Shown: positions 26,403 to 36,823 of the stretch, piece after piece | How positions within the stretch are numbered: position 1 is the stretch's first letter | Layout: each line of letters begins with the position of its first letter | Assembly (NCBI RefSeq): GCF_004522105.1 | Contig: NZ_SPUJ01000003.1 | Location: 806,001 to 870,000, forward strand | Direction of reading: 5' to 3' | DNA from: Nocardioides sp. 1609 | Lineage (GTDB): Bacteria > Actinomycetota > Actinomycetes > Propionibacteriales > Nocardioidaceae | Length of the DNA stretch: 64,000 nucleotides | Notes under the pieces: generated by a model | What the model was told of the DNA's origin: nothing | What the model saw: only the letters and a program-made list of their open reading frames with translations | Database searches by the model: none | Made by a program: the position numbers and the translations under genes

Positions 26403-28486
26403 GCCGGCGTCCTCGGACCCTGGGCCTGGATGGCGGTGATGGCGACGGTGTTGACGATGTCGGCCACCAGTGCGCCGCGCGAGAGGTCGTTGACGGGCTT
26501 GTTCAGCCCCTGCAGCACCGGTCCGATCGCGAGCGCGCCGGCCGAGCGCTGCACCGCCTTGTAGGTGTTGTTGCCGGTGTTGAGGTCCGGGAAGACGAAG
26601 ACCGTCGCGCGGCCGGCGACCTCGCTGTCGGGCATCTTCGCCGCGGCGACGGTCGGGTCGGCCGCGGCGTCGTACTGGATCGGCCCCTCGACCGCCAGCT
26701 CGGGCGCCCGCTCGCGGACCAGGCGCGTCGCCTCACGCACCTTGTCGACGTCGGCGCCGGCACCGGACTCCCCCGTCGAGTACGACAGCATCGCGACCCG
26801 CGGCTCGATGTCGAAGTCGAGCGCGGTGCGCGCCGAGGAGATCGCGATGTCGGCGAGCTCGGTCGCCGTCGGCTCCGGGACCACGGCGCAGTCGCCGTAG
26901 ACGAGCACCCGGTCGGCCAGCGCCATGAGGAACACCGAGGAGACGACCGAGACGCCGGGCTTGGTCTTCACCACCTCGAACGACGGCCGGATGGTGTGGG
27001 CGGTGGTGTGCGCGGCGCCGGAGACCATGCCGTCGGCGTCGCCGAGGTGGACCATCAACGTCGCGAAGTACGACACGTCGGCGACCCGTTCCCAGGCCTC
27101 CTCGAACGTCGTCCCCCTGTGCGCGCGGGCGACCCGGTAGGCCTCGGCGTAGCGGTGCCGCAGCGTCTCGTCGGTGGTCGCGACCACGGCGGCCCCGCTC
27201 AGGTCGAGACCGAGCTGGGCGGCGCGACCGCGCACCGCCGTCTCGTCGCCGAGGATGGTCAGCCGGGCGACACCCCGCTGCAGGATCGTCGAGGCGGCGC
27301 GCAGGACCCGGTCGTCGTCGCCCTCGGGCAGCACGATGTGGCGGACGTCGGCGCGGGCCCGCTCGATGAGCCCCTGCTCGAACATCAGCGGCGTCACGAC
27401 GCTCGAGTGCTGCAGCTGGAGGACGTCGAGCAACCGGTCGACCTCGACGTGCTTCTCGAAGACCGCCAGGGCGGTGTCGCGCTTGCGCTGCGTGCCGGTC
27501 GAGAGCATGCCGCGGGTGGCTGCGACCCGCCGCGCGGTCTCGTAGGTGCCGTGCGGCGAGCGCCCGATCGGCATCGCGACGTCGAGGCCGTCGATGAGCC
27601 GCTGCACCGGCGGGGCCAGGTCGAAGCCGCCGTTGAGGATGATCCCCGCGACCGTCGGGAACCCCTCGGACCGCTGGGCCAGCAGGGTCGCCACGACGAC
27701 GTCCGACCGGTCACCGGGGACGACCACGATGCCGCCGTCGATGAGCCGGTCGAGCACGTGGTCCATCGACATGCCGGCCACCACCGTGCCGAGCGACTCG
27801 CGCTCGAGCAGCGCGGCGTCGCCACCGACGAGCTCGGCGTCGGTGGCCTCGAAGAGCTGGTGGACGGTCGGCGCCGACAGGATCGGGTCCTCCGGGATCG
27901 CCCACACCGGCACGTCGGCGAGGCCGGTGATCTCGGTGATCTCGGTCGCGGGCACGTCGCTGCGGTTGACGACGATCGCGGCCAGGTGCGCGTGGGCGGT
28001 GCGCAGCTCGGGCAGCGTCACGTCCGCGAGCTGGTGCAGGTCACCCGCCGTCCGCACGGCTCCGGTCTCGGGGTCGCGTCCCCCGAGCACCAGCACGACG
28101 GGCGCGCCGAGGTTGGCCGCCACCCGCGCGTTGAAGCTCAGCTCGGCCGGGCTGCCGACGTCGGTGTAGTCGGTGCCGACGACCACGATGGCGTCGAAGC
28201 GGTCCTCCAGCGCGTGGAACCGCGTCACGATCGTCGCGAGCGCCGCGTCGGCGTCCTCGTGGACGGCCTCGTACGTCGTCCCGACCGCCTCGTCGTACCC
28301 GAGGTCGACCGCGTCGTGCCTCAGCAGCAGCTCGAGCACGCTGTCGCGCGCCACGCTCGACCGCGACACCGGCCGGAACACCCCGACCCTGCCCACCCGC
28401 CGGCTCAACGCGTCCACCAGGCCCAGCGCCACGATCGACTTGCCGGCATGCCCCTCGGGCGACGCGATCATCATCCTGGAGCTCAC
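26399..28486 (-). CDS. pta: Phosphate acetyltransferase (long form)
   Basis: Converts acetyl-CoA and phosphate to acetyl phosphate, 695 residues, the long form. The N-terminal ~200 residues are a P-loop CobB/BioD-like domain ([19 protein letters not shown]). A DRTGG-type regulatory region follows to ~340. The C-terminal catalytic PTA/PTB domain starts near [22 protein letters not shown] and includes [20 protein letters not shown] and [19 protein letters not shown] start with TAGGCT seven bases upstream; it heads the pta-ackA-hisI unit. Confidence 0.95.
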   Translation of the reverse strand: MSSRMMIASPEGHAGKSIVALGLVDALSRRVGRVGVFRPVSRSSVARDSVLELLLRHDAVDLGYDEAVGTTYEAVHEDADAALATIVTRFHALEDRFDAIVVVGTDYTDVGSPAELSFNARVAANLGAPVVLVLGGRDPETGAVRTAGDLHQLADVTLPELRTAHAHLAAIVVNRSDVPATEITEITGLADVPVWAIPEDPILSAPTVHQLFEATDAELVGGDAALLERESLGTVVAGMSMDHVLDRLIDGGIVVVPGDRSDVVVATLLAQRSEGFPTVAGIILNGGFDLAPPVQRLIDGLDVAMPIGRSPHGTYETARRVAATRGMLSTGTQRKRDTALAVFEKHVEVDRLLDVLQLQHSSVVTPLMFEQGLIERARADVRHIVLPEGDDDRVLRAASTILQRGVARLTILGDETAVRGRAAQLGLDLSGAAVVATTDETLRHRYAEAYRVARAHRGTTFEEAWERVADVSYFATLMVHLGDADGMVSGAAHTTAHTIRPSFEVVKTKPGVSVVSSVFLMALADRVLVYGDCAVVPEPTATELADIAISSARTALDFDIEPRVAMLSYSTGESGAGADVDKVREATRLVRERAPELAVEGPIQYDAAADPTVAAAKMPDSEVAGRATVFVFPDLNTGNNTYKAVQRSAGALAIGPVLQGLNKPVNDLSRGALVADIVNTVAITAIQAQGPRTPA

Positions 28487-28493
28487 CCGTGGC

Positions 28494-28499
28494 AGCCTA
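28494..28499 (-). promoter_or_regulatory. Leaderless -10 box of pta
   Basis: TAGGCT on the minus strand, seven bases before the GTG start at 28486; no ribosome binding site lies between. Confidence 0.5.
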
Positions 28500-28537
28500 G
28501 TTCGCCGCCCTCGGCGGCGACCGCGGGGAGGCGACGG

Positions 28538-30448
28538 CTACGACTGCTGGGAGACCCAGCTGCGGTGCAGGCCGGCGTACACGCTGTCGGGCTCGGCGAC
28601 GAGGACGGCGTGCGGGCCGCGCTGGACGACGCGGCCGCGGTCGACGACGACGACCTCGTCGGCGTTCTCGGCGGTCGAGAGGCGGTGGGCGATGGTGACG
28701 CTGGTGCGGCCGGACATGAGGCGCTCGAGGGCGCGGCCGATACGCATCTCGAGCTGGGGGTCGACCGCGCTGGTGGCCTCGTCGAGGACGAGCAGGTCGG
28801 GGTCGGCCAGGTGGGCGCGCAGGAGCGCGACGAGCTGCCGCTCCCCCGCCGACAGCGACTCGCCGCGCTGGCCGACCCGGGTGTCGAGGCCAGCGGGCAG
28901 GCCGGCCAGCCAGTCGCCGAGGCCGAGCTCCTCGGCACTGGCGCGGACGTCGTCCTCGGTGGCGTCGAGCTTGCCGTAGCGGACGTTGGCGGTGATGGTG
29001 TCGTCGAAGAGGAAGCCCTCCTGGGGCACCAGCACGACGCTCGAGCGCAGCGAGGTCTGCCGGACGTCGCGGACGTCGATGCCGTCGAGGAGGACCGCGC
29101 CGCTGCTGGGGTCCATCAGCCGGGTGAGCAGCTTGGCGAAGGTGGACTTGCCGGAGCCGGTCTCGCCGACGATCGCGACGCGGCGGCCGGCGTCGATGTC
29201 GAGGGTCACGTCGCGCAGCACGGGCGGGCCGCCCGGGTAGGCGAACCCGACGTCGGCGAAGCGGACGTCGATCGGGCCGCGCGGCAGGACGTGACCGTCG
29301 TCGCCGGGGTCGACCAGGTCGGCCGGGGTGTCGAGGATGCCGATGACGCGGCGCCAGCCGGCGATCGCGTTCTGGGCGTCGGTGAGGATCTGGGTGCCCA
29401 TCTGCACGGGTCCGACGAACAGGGTGACGAGGAACGCGAAGGCGAGGACCTCGCCGGCGGTGATGTCTCCGGCGCTCCAGAAGCGGCCCTGTCCGAGCCA
29501 GATGCCGACGACGAGCACGCCGGCGTTCGCGAGGCCGGCGGACAGGCCGCCGAGCGAGAACGACACCGCGGTGAAGCCCTGTGCGCGGGTGCTGGCGCGC
29601 TGGTGGATGGCGACGGCCTCGTCGATGCGGGCCTGGGTGCGGGCCTCGACGGCGTACGACTTCACGACGGCCGCGCCGACGACGGGCTCGGAGATCGCCG
29701 AGAGCATCGAGCCGACCTGGCGGCGGACCAGGCTGTAGGCGTCGGACAGCTTGCGCTGGAAGTAGCGCAGCGACAGGAACAGCGGCGCGAAGCAGACCCA
29801 GACCACGACCGCGAGCTGCCAGGAGTAGAAGAGCATCACGATGGTCGCGATCAGCACCTGGCCGATGCTGATGATGAAGAGCAGCCCGCCGAAGACGAGG
29901 AACTGGCTGACCTGGTCGACGTCGCTGGTGACGCGCGAGACGAGCGCACCGCGGCGCTCGGTGTTCTGGGTGAGCAGCGGCAGGTCGTGCACGTGCCGGA
30001 ACGCCTTGACCCGCAGGGTGGCCAGGCCGTGCTCGGCGACGGTGAAGAGCCGCGTCGTCATGAGGTAGGACGCGACGCTGGTGATCACGACCGCCAGGCC
30101 GGCGAGCACCCCCATCAGGACCGTGTAGGAGAGGTCGGGACCGCCGGGGCCGTTGAGCCCGCGGTCGAGGGTCTGCTGCACGGCGATCGGGACGACGACC
30201 TGGCCGACCGAGGCGAGGACGGCGAGCGCCAGGGTGCCGCGGATGCCGTGGGTGAGCTCGGGCGAGTGCCGGATGCCGCGCCGGATCGTCTCGATCGCGC
30301 CGAGCTCCTCGCCGGTGGTCATCGAGGTGCCGGACGCCGACGCCCCGCGGGCCGTGCCGTCCGCGGTGCCGTCCGTGGCGCCGCCCGTGGTGCCGCCCGT
30401 GGTCCCGTCGGCGGCCTCGCCGGTGGTGTCGGTGTCGGTGGTGCTCAT
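28538..30448 (-). CDS. ABC exporter half-transporter (catalytically canonical Walker B subunit)
   Basis: A 636-residue membrane-plus-ATPase half-transporter. Residues 1-45 are a low-complexity Thr/Gly/Asp tail. Six membrane helices span ~70-340, and the ATPase follows from ~385. Walker A is GETGSGKST, Walker B LLVLDEATSAVD with the catalytic Glu, and H-loop TIAHRLST, but the signature is LSAGERQL instead of LSGGQ. It overlaps the 607-residue partner gene by four bases (ATGA), so the two almost certainly form a heterodimer. It is probably a multidrug or lipid exporter; the substrate is unknown. Confidence 0.92.
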   Translation of the reverse strand: MSTTDTDTTGEAADGTTGGTTGGATDGTADGTARGASASGTSMTTGEELGAIETIRRGIRHSPELTHGIRGTLALAVLASVGQVVVPIAVQQTLDRGLNGPGGPDLSYTVLMGVLAGLAVVITSVASYLMTTRLFTVAEHGLATLRVKAFRHVHDLPLLTQNTERRGALVSRVTSDVDQVSQFLVFGGLLFIISIGQVLIATIVMLFYSWQLAVVVWVCFAPLFLSLRYFQRKLSDAYSLVRRQVGSMLSAISEPVVGAAVVKSYAVEARTQARIDEAVAIHQRASTRAQGFTAVSFSLGGLSAGLANAGVLVVGIWLGQGRFWSAGDITAGEVLAFAFLVTLFVGPVQMGTQILTDAQNAIAGWRRVIGILDTPADLVDPGDDGHVLPRGPIDVRFADVGFAYPGGPPVLRDVTLDIDAGRRVAIVGETGSGKSTFAKLLTRLMDPSSGAVLLDGIDVRDVRQTSLRSSVVLVPQEGFLFDDTITANVRYGKLDATEDDVRASAEELGLGDWLAGLPAGLDTRVGQRGESLSAGERQLVALLRAHLADPDLLVLDEATSAVDPQLEMRIGRALERLMSGRTSVTIAHRLSTAENADEVVVVDRGRVVQRGPHAVLVAEPDSVYAGLHRSWVSQQS

Positions 30449-32268
30449 CGGGCGGCCTCCTCGGTCTCGCGCTCCTGCTCGTAGGCGTTCACCAGGCGCG
30501 CGTACGCCGGCGAGCGGTCGAGCAGCTCGCGGTGGGTGCCCCGGTCGGCGATCCGGCCGTCCTCGAGGTGCAGGACCTCGTCGGCCAGGCCGATGGTGGC
30601 CTTGCGGTAGGCCACGACGACCAGCGTCGTGTCGTTCTGCCCGTCCTCGGCGCTGCCCTTGAGGCCCGCGAGGATCCGGGCCTCGACCTCGGGGTCGACG
30701 GCGGAGGTGGCGTCGTCGAGGATCAGCAGCCGCGGACGCCGGACGAGGGCGCGGGCCAGCGAGAGCCGCTGGCGCTGGCCGCCCGAGAGCGACGTCCCGC
30801 GCTCGCCGAGGCGGGCGGAGAGCCCGTCGGGCAGGGCGGCGACGAACCCGTCGGCCTGGGCGACCCGCAGGGCCGCCCACACCTCGTCGTCGCTGACGTC
30901 GGCGCCGAGGGCGACGTTGCCGCGGACGGTGTCGTCGAAGAGGAACGGGGTCTGCGGGACGATCGAGACGGCATCGGCGAGCGCGCCGCGGGCGAGGTCG
31001 CGGACGTCGACCCCGTCGACGAGCACGGCGCCGCCGTCGGGGTCGACGAGGCGGGTCAGCAGCGTGGTGAGCGTGCTCTTGCCCGAGGCGGTAGCGCCGA
31101 CCAGGGCGACCGTGCGGCCAGGGTCGACGGTGAAGGACAGGTCCTGCAGCAGCGGCTGGGTGGGCGTGTAGGCGTAGTCGAGGGCAGCGACCTCGAGCCG
31201 TGCTCCCCCGCCGCCGGGCGGTGCGGGGACGACGGCGTCGCCGTACGGCATCTCGCCGGTCGCGCGCAGGACGGCGTCGACGCGTCGGTAGCCGACCACG
31301 CTGCGAGGGAACTCGCCGAGCAGCCAACCGATGGAGCGGATGGGGAAGGAGACGATCGTGAGCAGGTAGGCGACGGTGACCACGTCGCCGGGGTCGGTGG
31401 CGCCGCTGGTGACGCGCTGGACGCCGACGGCGAGCACGACGAGGACGCCGACGTTGGGCAGCGCCGCGAGCACGGGGTCGAACGCCGCGCGGATCCGGCC
31501 GACGCGGATGTTGACGTCGCGCAGCTCCTGGGCCCTGCGGGCGAACCGCTCGGTCTCCTCGACCTCGCGGCCCAGGGTCTTGACGACCATCGCGCCGTCG
31601 AACGACTCGTGCGCGATCTCGCTGACCTCGGCGCGCAGCTGCTGGGCACGGGTCGCCCAGCCCTGGGCGCGGCTCTGGTAGACGATGTTGGTGACGATGA
31701 CGGCCGGGAAGACCAGCAGTCCCACGGTGGCCATCGCGACGTCGGCGAAGAACATCTGGCCGACGGCGATCACCATCATCGCGACCGTGCCGACCGCCAT
31801 CGGCAGCGGCGCGATCGGTCCCCACGCGGCCTCGACGTCGGCGTTGGCGTTGCTGAGCAGCTCGCCGGTCGGGTGCTTCTGGTGCCACTGCATCGGCAGG
31901 GCCAGGTAGCGGCGGGTCACGTCGCGGCGGTAGCGGGCCTGCATCCGGAACTGCATGATCCCGGCCCCGAGGCGGCGCGCGACGATGCCGACCGCGCGCA
32001 GGATGGCGACGCCCACGAAGAGGGCGAGCACCGCCCACAGCATGTCCGCGCCGATCTCGCCGTCGCGGAACGCCGGCAGCACGACGTGGTCGGTGGCCCA
32101 CCCGAGCACCCAGGCGTCGGCGACGGTGAGCGCGCCGAAGAGCAGGCTGCCGATCGTGGAGAGGGTGAAGATCCACGGCTCGCGCTTGATCGCGACCCAC
32201 AGGACCGCAAAGCCCGCGCTCGTCGAGCCGCGCCCGAGCTGGGACGGCGGTGCGGCGGTGTCGGTCAC
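30445..32268 (-). CDS. ABC exporter half-transporter (degenerate Walker B/H-loop subunit)
   Basis: A 607-residue half-transporter with six membrane helices (~25-320) and a C-terminal ATPase. Walker A is GATASGKST and the signature [15 protein letters not shown] is canonical. Walker B is [12 protein letters not shown], with Asp where the catalytic Glu should be, and the H-loop region reads VVAYRKAT, with Tyr in place of His. With the partner's LSAGE signature, both defects fall in the same composite ATP site, leaving one working site, as in known heterodimeric exporters. GTG start with GGAG upstream; it is the first gene of the pair. Confidence 0.92.
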   Translation of the reverse strand: MTDTAAPPSQLGRGSTSAGFAVLWVAIKREPWIFTLSTIGSLLFGALTVADAWVLGWATDHVVLPAFRDGEIGADMLWAVLALFVGVAILRAVGIVARRLGAGIMQFRMQARYRRDVTRRYLALPMQWHQKHPTGELLSNANADVEAAWGPIAPLPMAVGTVAMMVIAVGQMFFADVAMATVGLLVFPAVIVTNIVYQSRAQGWATRAQQLRAEVSEIAHESFDGAMVVKTLGREVEETERFARRAQELRDVNIRVGRIRAAFDPVLAALPNVGVLVVLAVGVQRVTSGATDPGDVVTVAYLLTIVSFPIRSIGWLLGEFPRSVVGYRRVDAVLRATGEMPYGDAVVPAPPGGGGARLEVAALDYAYTPTQPLLQDLSFTVDPGRTVALVGATASGKSTLTTLLTRLVDPDGGAVLVDGVDVRDLARGALADAVSIVPQTPFLFDDTVRGNVALGADVSDDEVWAALRVAQADGFVAALPDGLSARLGERGTSLSGGQRQRLSLARALVRRPRLLILDDATSAVDPEVEARILAGLKGSAEDGQNDTTLVVVAYRKATIGLADEVLHLEDGRIADRGTHRELLDRSPAYARLVNAYEQERETEEAAR

Positions 32269-32390
32269 GATTCTCCTGCGGTCGGGGTGCGGGGGCGCAC
32301 AGCCTGCGGCAACCTCGTCCGGCCGCCGGCTATTCCTCGCTCGTGTCGAGGATCAGGATGCAACCTCGACCGCACGTGAGGTCAAGCCGG

Positions 32391-32696
32391 TCAGACCTCC
32401 TGCACGACGCGGGTGCTGAAGTGGAACGACTTGGTGGCGCCCCGGACGACGGTCAGGTAGCCGGCTGCCTCGCGGAAGACCGTGCGGCCCTGCGGCGACC
32501 ACGGGTCGGGCGGGTCGTAGGTCCGGGCGATCTCGAGGGCCGCCTCGTCGGCCGACTCGACGTCGCGATACCGCTCCCTGAACACCTCGACCACGGTCGA
32601 CGGCTTCGCGTCCCCGCGGTTCGAGTACTCGACCAGGACCTGCCAGAGCACCTCGCCCGTCGCGGGCGCGTCGCCGTCGTACACCTCGTAGCTCAT
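32391..32696 (-). CDS. Hypothetical protein, 101 residues
   Basis: A soluble 101-residue protein with no signal peptide and no domain I recognise. It begins MSYEVYDGDAPATGEVLWQV and contains a helical stretch DVESADEAALEIARTYDPP. The ATG has TAGGGT seven bases upstream (32704-32709), fitting a leaderless transcript. It is separate from the ABC pair (122-bp gap) and from the lipoprotein gene upstream (68 bp). Gene reality is supported by third-position GC and the promoter; function is unknown. Confidence 0.7.
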   Translation of the reverse strand: MSYEVYDGDAPATGEVLWQVLVEYSNRGDAKPSTVVEVFRERYRDVESADEAALEIARTYDPPDPWSPQGRTVFREAAGYLTVVRGATKSFHFSTRVVQEV

Positions 32697-32764
32697 GGGT
32701 CGGACCCTAGACGGCCTCGGCCGGTCCGGCCGCCGGCACCGTCGTCACCTTGACGGGGCCCACC

Positions 32765-33319
32765 TCAGCGCCACACGACCTCCGCTGCGTTGCGCCGGTA
32801 GTCGCCGGCGTCGTGGAAGCCGACCCGGTCGATCGGGGTGGCGCTGGTGAAGACGGTGCACGTCTCGAGCACACCCACGGGACCGTCGTCCGGGAAGTAG
32901 CGGGTGGGGCACGGATCGTAGGGCCGCGGGTCGGTCAGCACGTGCGGGACGAGGTCGTCGCCCGCCCAGCCGTGGACGTGGTCGTAGGAGGCGAAGCCGC
33001 CCACGTCGCCCGACACCCGGGTCACCGTCATCCAGACGTAGGACACGGCGGCCCTGGCGTCCTGACCGAACGCCTCGAGGTCGGCCGGCCGGCCCTCCTC
33101 GATCCTGGTCACGACCAGTCGGGCGACGCCGTTGCGGCCGATCGGGACGGTGGCCGCCTCACCGAGCTCCAGCGCCGTCCCGGGTGCGGTGAGCGCCGGG
33201 CCGGCCGGCTCCTCGTTCGTCCCGGTCACGAACTCCTCGCCGCAGGCGGCCAGCACCACGCAGGCCGCCGTGGCCACCGCTGCGGCTGGCGCCCGGCGGA
33301 GCACGGACACGCCGACCAT
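32765..33319 (-). CDS. Putative lipoprotein with DUF4352-like domain
   Basis: A 184-residue protein with lipoprotein signal (AAVATAACVVLAAC, lipobox Cys ~26). After a short linker, the mature domain has the pattern LGEAATVPIGRNGVARLVV followed by YVWMTVTRVSGD, which resembles the DUF4352-type extracellular beta-sandwich. A Cys pair (DPCPTRYF, LETCTVF) may form a disulfide. Its ATG overlaps the stop of the 526-residue gene by one base (TGATG), so the two are translated as a pair and probably work together at the cell surface. Confidence 0.75.
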   Translation of the reverse strand: MVGVSVLRRAPAAAVATAACVVLAACGEEFVTGTNEEPAGPALTAPGTALELGEAATVPIGRNGVARLVVTRIEEGRPADLEAFGQDARAAVSYVWMTVTRVSGDVGGFASYDHVHGWAGDDLVPHVLTDPRPYDPCPTRYFPDDGPVGVLETCTVFTSATPIDRVGFHDAGDYRRNAAEVVWR

Positions 33320-34899
33320 CAGACGGTGTCGAACTGAGCGGCGATCGCGTCGAGCTCCGCCTCGCGGTCCGCGTCGGTGAGCGAGAAGTCCGTGGAGATG
33401 TCGAAGGCGTGCTCGGCCACCCGGTGGGCCGTGTCGGCCTCCTGGACCAGGAGGCCGACCAGGCTGTCGACGAGCGCCTCGTAGCTCGCGAAGTGGCCGT
33501 GCGGGCCGGACCCGAGCACGACGCCGTCGAGCGACTCGCGCGACCACTCGGACTCGACGAGCGCGCTCGGGTTGCCGGCCGAGTCCGCCCCCCCGAGCTT
33601 GCCGGCGACGTCGCGCTGGTGGTCGCCGATGGTCTCGATCATGCCGGCGACGTTCCTCAGCTTGGCGTGCACGATGTTGATCTCGGTGCCTGCGTAGAGC
33701 TCCGAGTCCGGGCTGCTCCGGTTGGCGTCGAGGAAGCGCTGGAGGTCGAGGTAGTCGTTGCCCTGACCGGAGTCGTCCGGCTTCCTGTTGGTGATCGAGA
33801 AGGCGTCGGGGAAGCTGGCGGCGTCCTCGAGCATCCGGTTGCACATCGTGGCGAGGCAGCGCTCGGCGTTGGTGAGCTCGGCGTCGACGGCGCGCACCGA
33901 CGTCGTGAACGACGACCAGTACTCGTCGTAGGAGCCGCCACCCAGGACGATCTCGGTCGGCTCGATGGCCTCCTCCTGGGGCCAGAGCGCGGCACCGATG
34001 CTCGCGACGCCGGAGATCACGCCGAACGTGCCGGATGCCGGCGGGAACGCGGCGGTGGCGCCGGAGGCGACCGCCGCCACACCGGAGATGACGGACAGCG
34101 TCTGCACCTCGCCCTGTCCGGAGGCTCCCCGACTCTGGGCGTAGGAGTTGAAGTCGGCGGTGGCGTTGGTGAAGAACGTGCGGAGGTCGCTGTAGACCTT
34201 GTTCCACGCCGCGGCCTCGCCGGTGAGGGCGAGGCCGGCCACGATCGCCATGGCTCGCTGTCCCGAGATCGTCAGGCCCACGTCGTTGGTGTAGCTCCTC
34301 TCGAGCGCGTCGATGGCCAGGCCGCTCAGGTCGCCGATCTCGGTCTGGATGTCGGCGACGCAGGTCTGGATGTCGGAGACCGGCACCGACGTCGTGCCCT
34401 CGTCGTCGCCCGGCGCGACCGGGTTGCCCCCGATCCTCACCTCGTCCTGGATGTAGAGCTGGTCGATGATCGCCGCGATGCTGGCGATCTGGTTGGTGAA
34501 CTCGTGGGGGCTGTGGCCGTTGACGAACGGGTCGATCCACCTCGAGACCAGGTCCTCGATCTCGCCGTACGCCGCCGCGGCGTCGAAGGGGCCGCTGGTG
34601 TCGTTGTCGAACCAGAGGGGCACGTCCTCCCGCCACTGCCCGCCGGGGTAGGAGACGTAGATCCGGTGCCCGGTCGACGCCATCGGGTGGTCGGAGTTGA
34701 GCAGCGAGAAGTAGAAGTCGAAGCGACCCTCGTCGCAGCTCCCCCCGGTGGACTCGACCAGGGGGATGACGGAGCCGTCGCCGGCGGCGTCGCCCTCGGC
34801 GAAGATCGTCGCCTTGCGGAAGTAGGCGTTGATGACCGCCTCGACGAGCGGCTGCTTCAGCGGGGCGAGGTCCGACGGCGTGGTGACGTCTCCGGTCAC
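33319..34899 (-). CDS. Unrecognised 526-residue protein
   Basis: I do not recognise this protein. The GTG at 34899 has AAGGAG eight bases upstream. There is no signal peptide. The first ~100 residues look globular (DFYFSLLNSDHPM, YVSYPGGQWREDVPLWFD). Then come long helices (NQIASIAAIIDQLYIQ, VADIQTEIGDLSGLAIDALERSY) and a hydrophobic hairpin-like region at ~250-295 (SVISGVAAVASGATAAFPP...GVISGVASIGAALWP). Further helices end with AEHAFDISTDFSLTDADREAELDAI. The all-helical body with a mid-protein hydrophobic hairpin recalls type VII secretion substrates or pore-forming proteins, but that is only a shape argument. It is coupled to the lipoprotein gene and sits just upstream of hisF on the same strand. 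Confidence 0.7.
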   Translation of the reverse strand: MTGDVTTPSDLAPLKQPLVEAVINAYFRKATIFAEGDAAGDGSVIPLVESTGGSCDEGRFDFYFSLLNSDHPMASTGHRIYVSYPGGQWREDVPLWFDNDTSGPFDAAAAYGEIEDLVSRWIDPFVNGHSPHEFTNQIASIAAIIDQLYIQDEVRIGGNPVAPGDDEGTTSVPVSDIQTCVADIQTEIGDLSGLAIDALERSYTNDVGLTISGQRAMAIVAGLALTGEAAAWNKVYSDLRTFFTNATADFNSYAQSRGASGQGEVQTLSVISGVAAVASGATAAFPPASGTFGVISGVASIGAALWPQEEAIEPTEIVLGGGSYDEYWSSFTTSVRAVDAELTNAERCLATMCNRMLEDAASFPDAFSITNRKPDDSGQGNDYLDLQRFLDANRSSPDSELYAGTEINIVHAKLRNVAGMIETIGDHQRDVAGKLGGADSAGNPSALVESEWSRESLDGVVLGSGPHGHFASYEALVDSLVGLLVQEADTAHRVAEHAFDISTDFSLTDADREAELDAIAAQFDTV

Positions 34900-34963
34900 G
34901 GGGACTCCTTGGGGTAGAGCGGGACGTCCGATCCCTACCCGACGCCCCGCCGGCGAAACGGGA

Positions 34964-35737
34964 TCAGCGCACCGGGTGGCCGGCCGAACCCAGCGCTCCC
35001 TTGACGTCACCGATGCGCAGCGTGCCGAAGTGGAAGACCGTGGCGGCCAGGACGGCGTCCGCGCCGGCGTCGACGGCGGGGGCGAAGTGGTCGACGGAGC
35101 CGGCACCGCCCGAGGCGATGACCGGGATCGAGACGGCGGCGCGGACCAGGCGGATCAGCTCGAGGTCGAAGCCGTCCTGGGTGCCGTCGGAGTCCATGGC
35201 GTTGAGGAGGATCTCACCGGCGCCGAGCTCGGCGGCCCGGGCGGCCCACTCGACGGCGTCCAGGCCGGCGGAGGTGCGCCCGCCGTGCGTGGTGACCTCG
35301 AAGCCGGAGTCCGTGCCGCCCTCACGACCGGCGACGCGCCGGGCGTCGACCGAGAGCACCAGCACCTGGTTGCCGAAGCGGTCGGCGATCTCGGCGACCA
35401 GCTCGGGGCGTCGGATGGCTGCGGTGTTGACGGCGATCTTGTCGGCGCCCGCGCGCAGCAGCCGGTCGACGTCGTCGACCGAGGAGACGCCGCCACCGAC
35501 GGTCAGCGGGATGAAGACCTCCTCGGCGGTGCGGGAGACGATGTCCATCGTGGTCGCCCGGCCCTCGTGGGAGGCGGAGATGTCGAGGAAGGTCAGCTCG
35601 TCGGCGCCCTCGGCGTCGTAGGCGCGGGCGAGCTCGACGGGGTCGCCGGCGTCGCGCAGGTCGACGAAGTTGATGCCCTTGACGACCCGGCCCGCGTCGA
35701 CGTCGAGGCACGGGATGACGCGGACGGCCAGGCTCAC
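34964..35737 (-). CDS. hisF: Imidazole glycerol phosphate synthase, cyclase subunit
   Basis: Works with HisH to make imidazole glycerol phosphate and AICAR; 257 residues, TIM barrel. Motifs are [18 protein letters not shown] with catalytic Asp, [35 protein letters not shown], and [15 protein letters not shown]. The GTG overlaps the hisA (priA) stop by four bases. It is the last gene of the his operon. Confidence 0.96.
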   Translation of the reverse strand: MSLAVRVIPCLDVDAGRVVKGINFVDLRDAGDPVELARAYDAEGADELTFLDISASHEGRATTMDIVSRTAEEVFIPLTVGGGVSSVDDVDRLLRAGADKIAVNTAAIRRPELVAEIADRFGNQVLVLSVDARRVAGREGGTDSGFEVTTHGGRTSAGLDAVEWAARAAELGAGEILLNAMDSDGTQDGFDLELIRLVRAAVSIPVIASGGAGSVDHFAPAVDAGADAVLAATVFHFGTLRIGDVKGALGSAGHPVR

Positions 35738-36486
35738 GACGGCGTCCTGCCGGACCGTCGCGGCAGCGTGAGGGCCAGGGCGTCCTCGAGGGTGAAGCGA
35801 CCCTCGTAGAGCGCGGTGCCGGCGATCGCGCCCTCGACGCCGACCTCGACCAGTCCCATCAGGGCCCGGATGTCGTCGAGCGTCGTGACGCCGCCGGAGG
35901 CGATGACCGGCCGGTCGGTGGCCGCGCACACGTCCTGCAGCAGCTGGAGGTTCGGCCCGGCGAGCATGCCGTCCTTGTTGACGTCGGTGACGACGTAGCG
36001 CGCACAGCCCTCGGCGTCGAGGCGGGCCAGCACCTCGTAGAGGTCGCCGCCCTCACGGGTCCAGCCGCGCGCGGCGAGGGTGCGGCCGCGGACGTCGAGG
36101 CCGATCGCGATCCGGTCGCCGTGCTCGGCGATGATCCGGGCGCACCACTCAGGCTGCTCCAGCGCCGCGGTGCCGATGTTGACCCGGCGGCAGCCGGTGG
36201 CGAGCGCAGCGGCGAGCGACTCGTCGTCGCGGATGCCGCCGCTCATCTCGACGTCGATGTCGAGGGTGCCGACGATCTCGGCCTGCAGCTCACGGTTGCT
36301 CCCCCGGCCGAAGGCGGCGTCGAGGTCGACGAGGTGCAGCCACTCGGAGCCGGCGTCCTGCCAGCGCATCGCGGCGGCCACCGGGTCGCCGTACGCGCGC
36401 TCGGAGCCGGCGACGCCCTGGGCGAGCTGGACGGCCTGGCCCTCGGTGATGTCGACGGCGGGCAGCAGCTGGAGGTAGTCGCTCAT
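35734..36486 (-). CDS. priA: Phosphoribosyl isomerase A (HisA/TrpF bifunctional type)
   Basis: A 250-residue TIM-barrel isomerase. It begins [20 protein letters not shown], with [34 protein letters not shown] and [16 protein letters not shown]. The PriA form, which isomerises both ProFAR (histidine) and PRA (tryptophan), is the usual actinobacterial version. The absence of trpF from the trp cluster supports it, but the dual activity is inferred. It starts 11 bases after the small membrane protein gene and overlaps hisF by four. Confidence 0.93.
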   Translation of the reverse strand: MSDYLQLLPAVDITEGQAVQLAQGVAGSERAYGDPVAAAMRWQDAGSEWLHLVDLDAAFGRGSNRELQAEIVGTLDIDVEMSGGIRDDESLAAALATGCRRVNIGTAALEQPEWCARIIAEHGDRIAIGLDVRGRTLAARGWTREGGDLYEVLARLDAEGCARYVVTDVNKDGMLAGPNLQLLQDVCAATDRPVIASGGVTTLDDIRALMGLVEVGVEGAIAGTALYEGRFTLEDALALTLPRRSGRTPS

Positions 36487-36496
36487 GGGGTGGTTC

Positions 36497-36823
36497 TCAC
36501 TTCCGGGTGATCAGGGCGGCGGCGATGGGGCCGACGAGGACGCAGAGCAGCAGGAACAGCGCCCGTGGCTCCCAGGAGCTGGTGCCGAGGAAGACCAGCA
36601 CGTTGAGGCAGACGACGCCGGCGACGACGAGCCCGGTGGCCTGGCGCCTGCGGGCGGCCAGCGTGCCGCTCTGGCCGGGCGCGGAGGTGGGGACGAGACG
36701 GGTGAGCGTGGCCCGCCGGGCCTCGCGACGGCGGCGCTTCTCGGCCTCGGCGGCGCGGACGACGGCCGCGGCGGCGAGCTCGCGCTCCCGGGCCTCGCGG
36801 CGCCGGGCCCGCTCCTTGCTCAT
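36497..36823 (-). CDS. Small membrane protein inserted in the his operon
   Basis: A 108-residue protein. The first ~45 residues are a highly charged helix rich in Arg, Glu and Ala ([19 protein letters not shown]), probably coiled coil. Two membrane helices follow (~65-83 and ~88-104). Function unknown; small proteins of this type recur in actinobacterial his operons. Its ATG overlaps the hisH stop (ATGA) and it ends 10 bases before hisA, so it is translated with the his genes. Confidence 0.85.
   Translation of the reverse strand: MSKERARRREARERELAAAAVVRAAEAEKRRRREARRATLTRLVPTSAPGQSGTLAARRRQATGLVVAGVVCLNVLVFLGTSSWEPRALFLLLCVLVGPIAAALITRK

Noticed and set aside
28538-32200. A 1220-codon minus-strand frame suggesting one full-length ABC transporter
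   Set aside because: Only its C-terminal 636 residues are a real protein. The N-terminal half is a shadow of the 607-residue partner, which has its own frame and a 4-base overlap.
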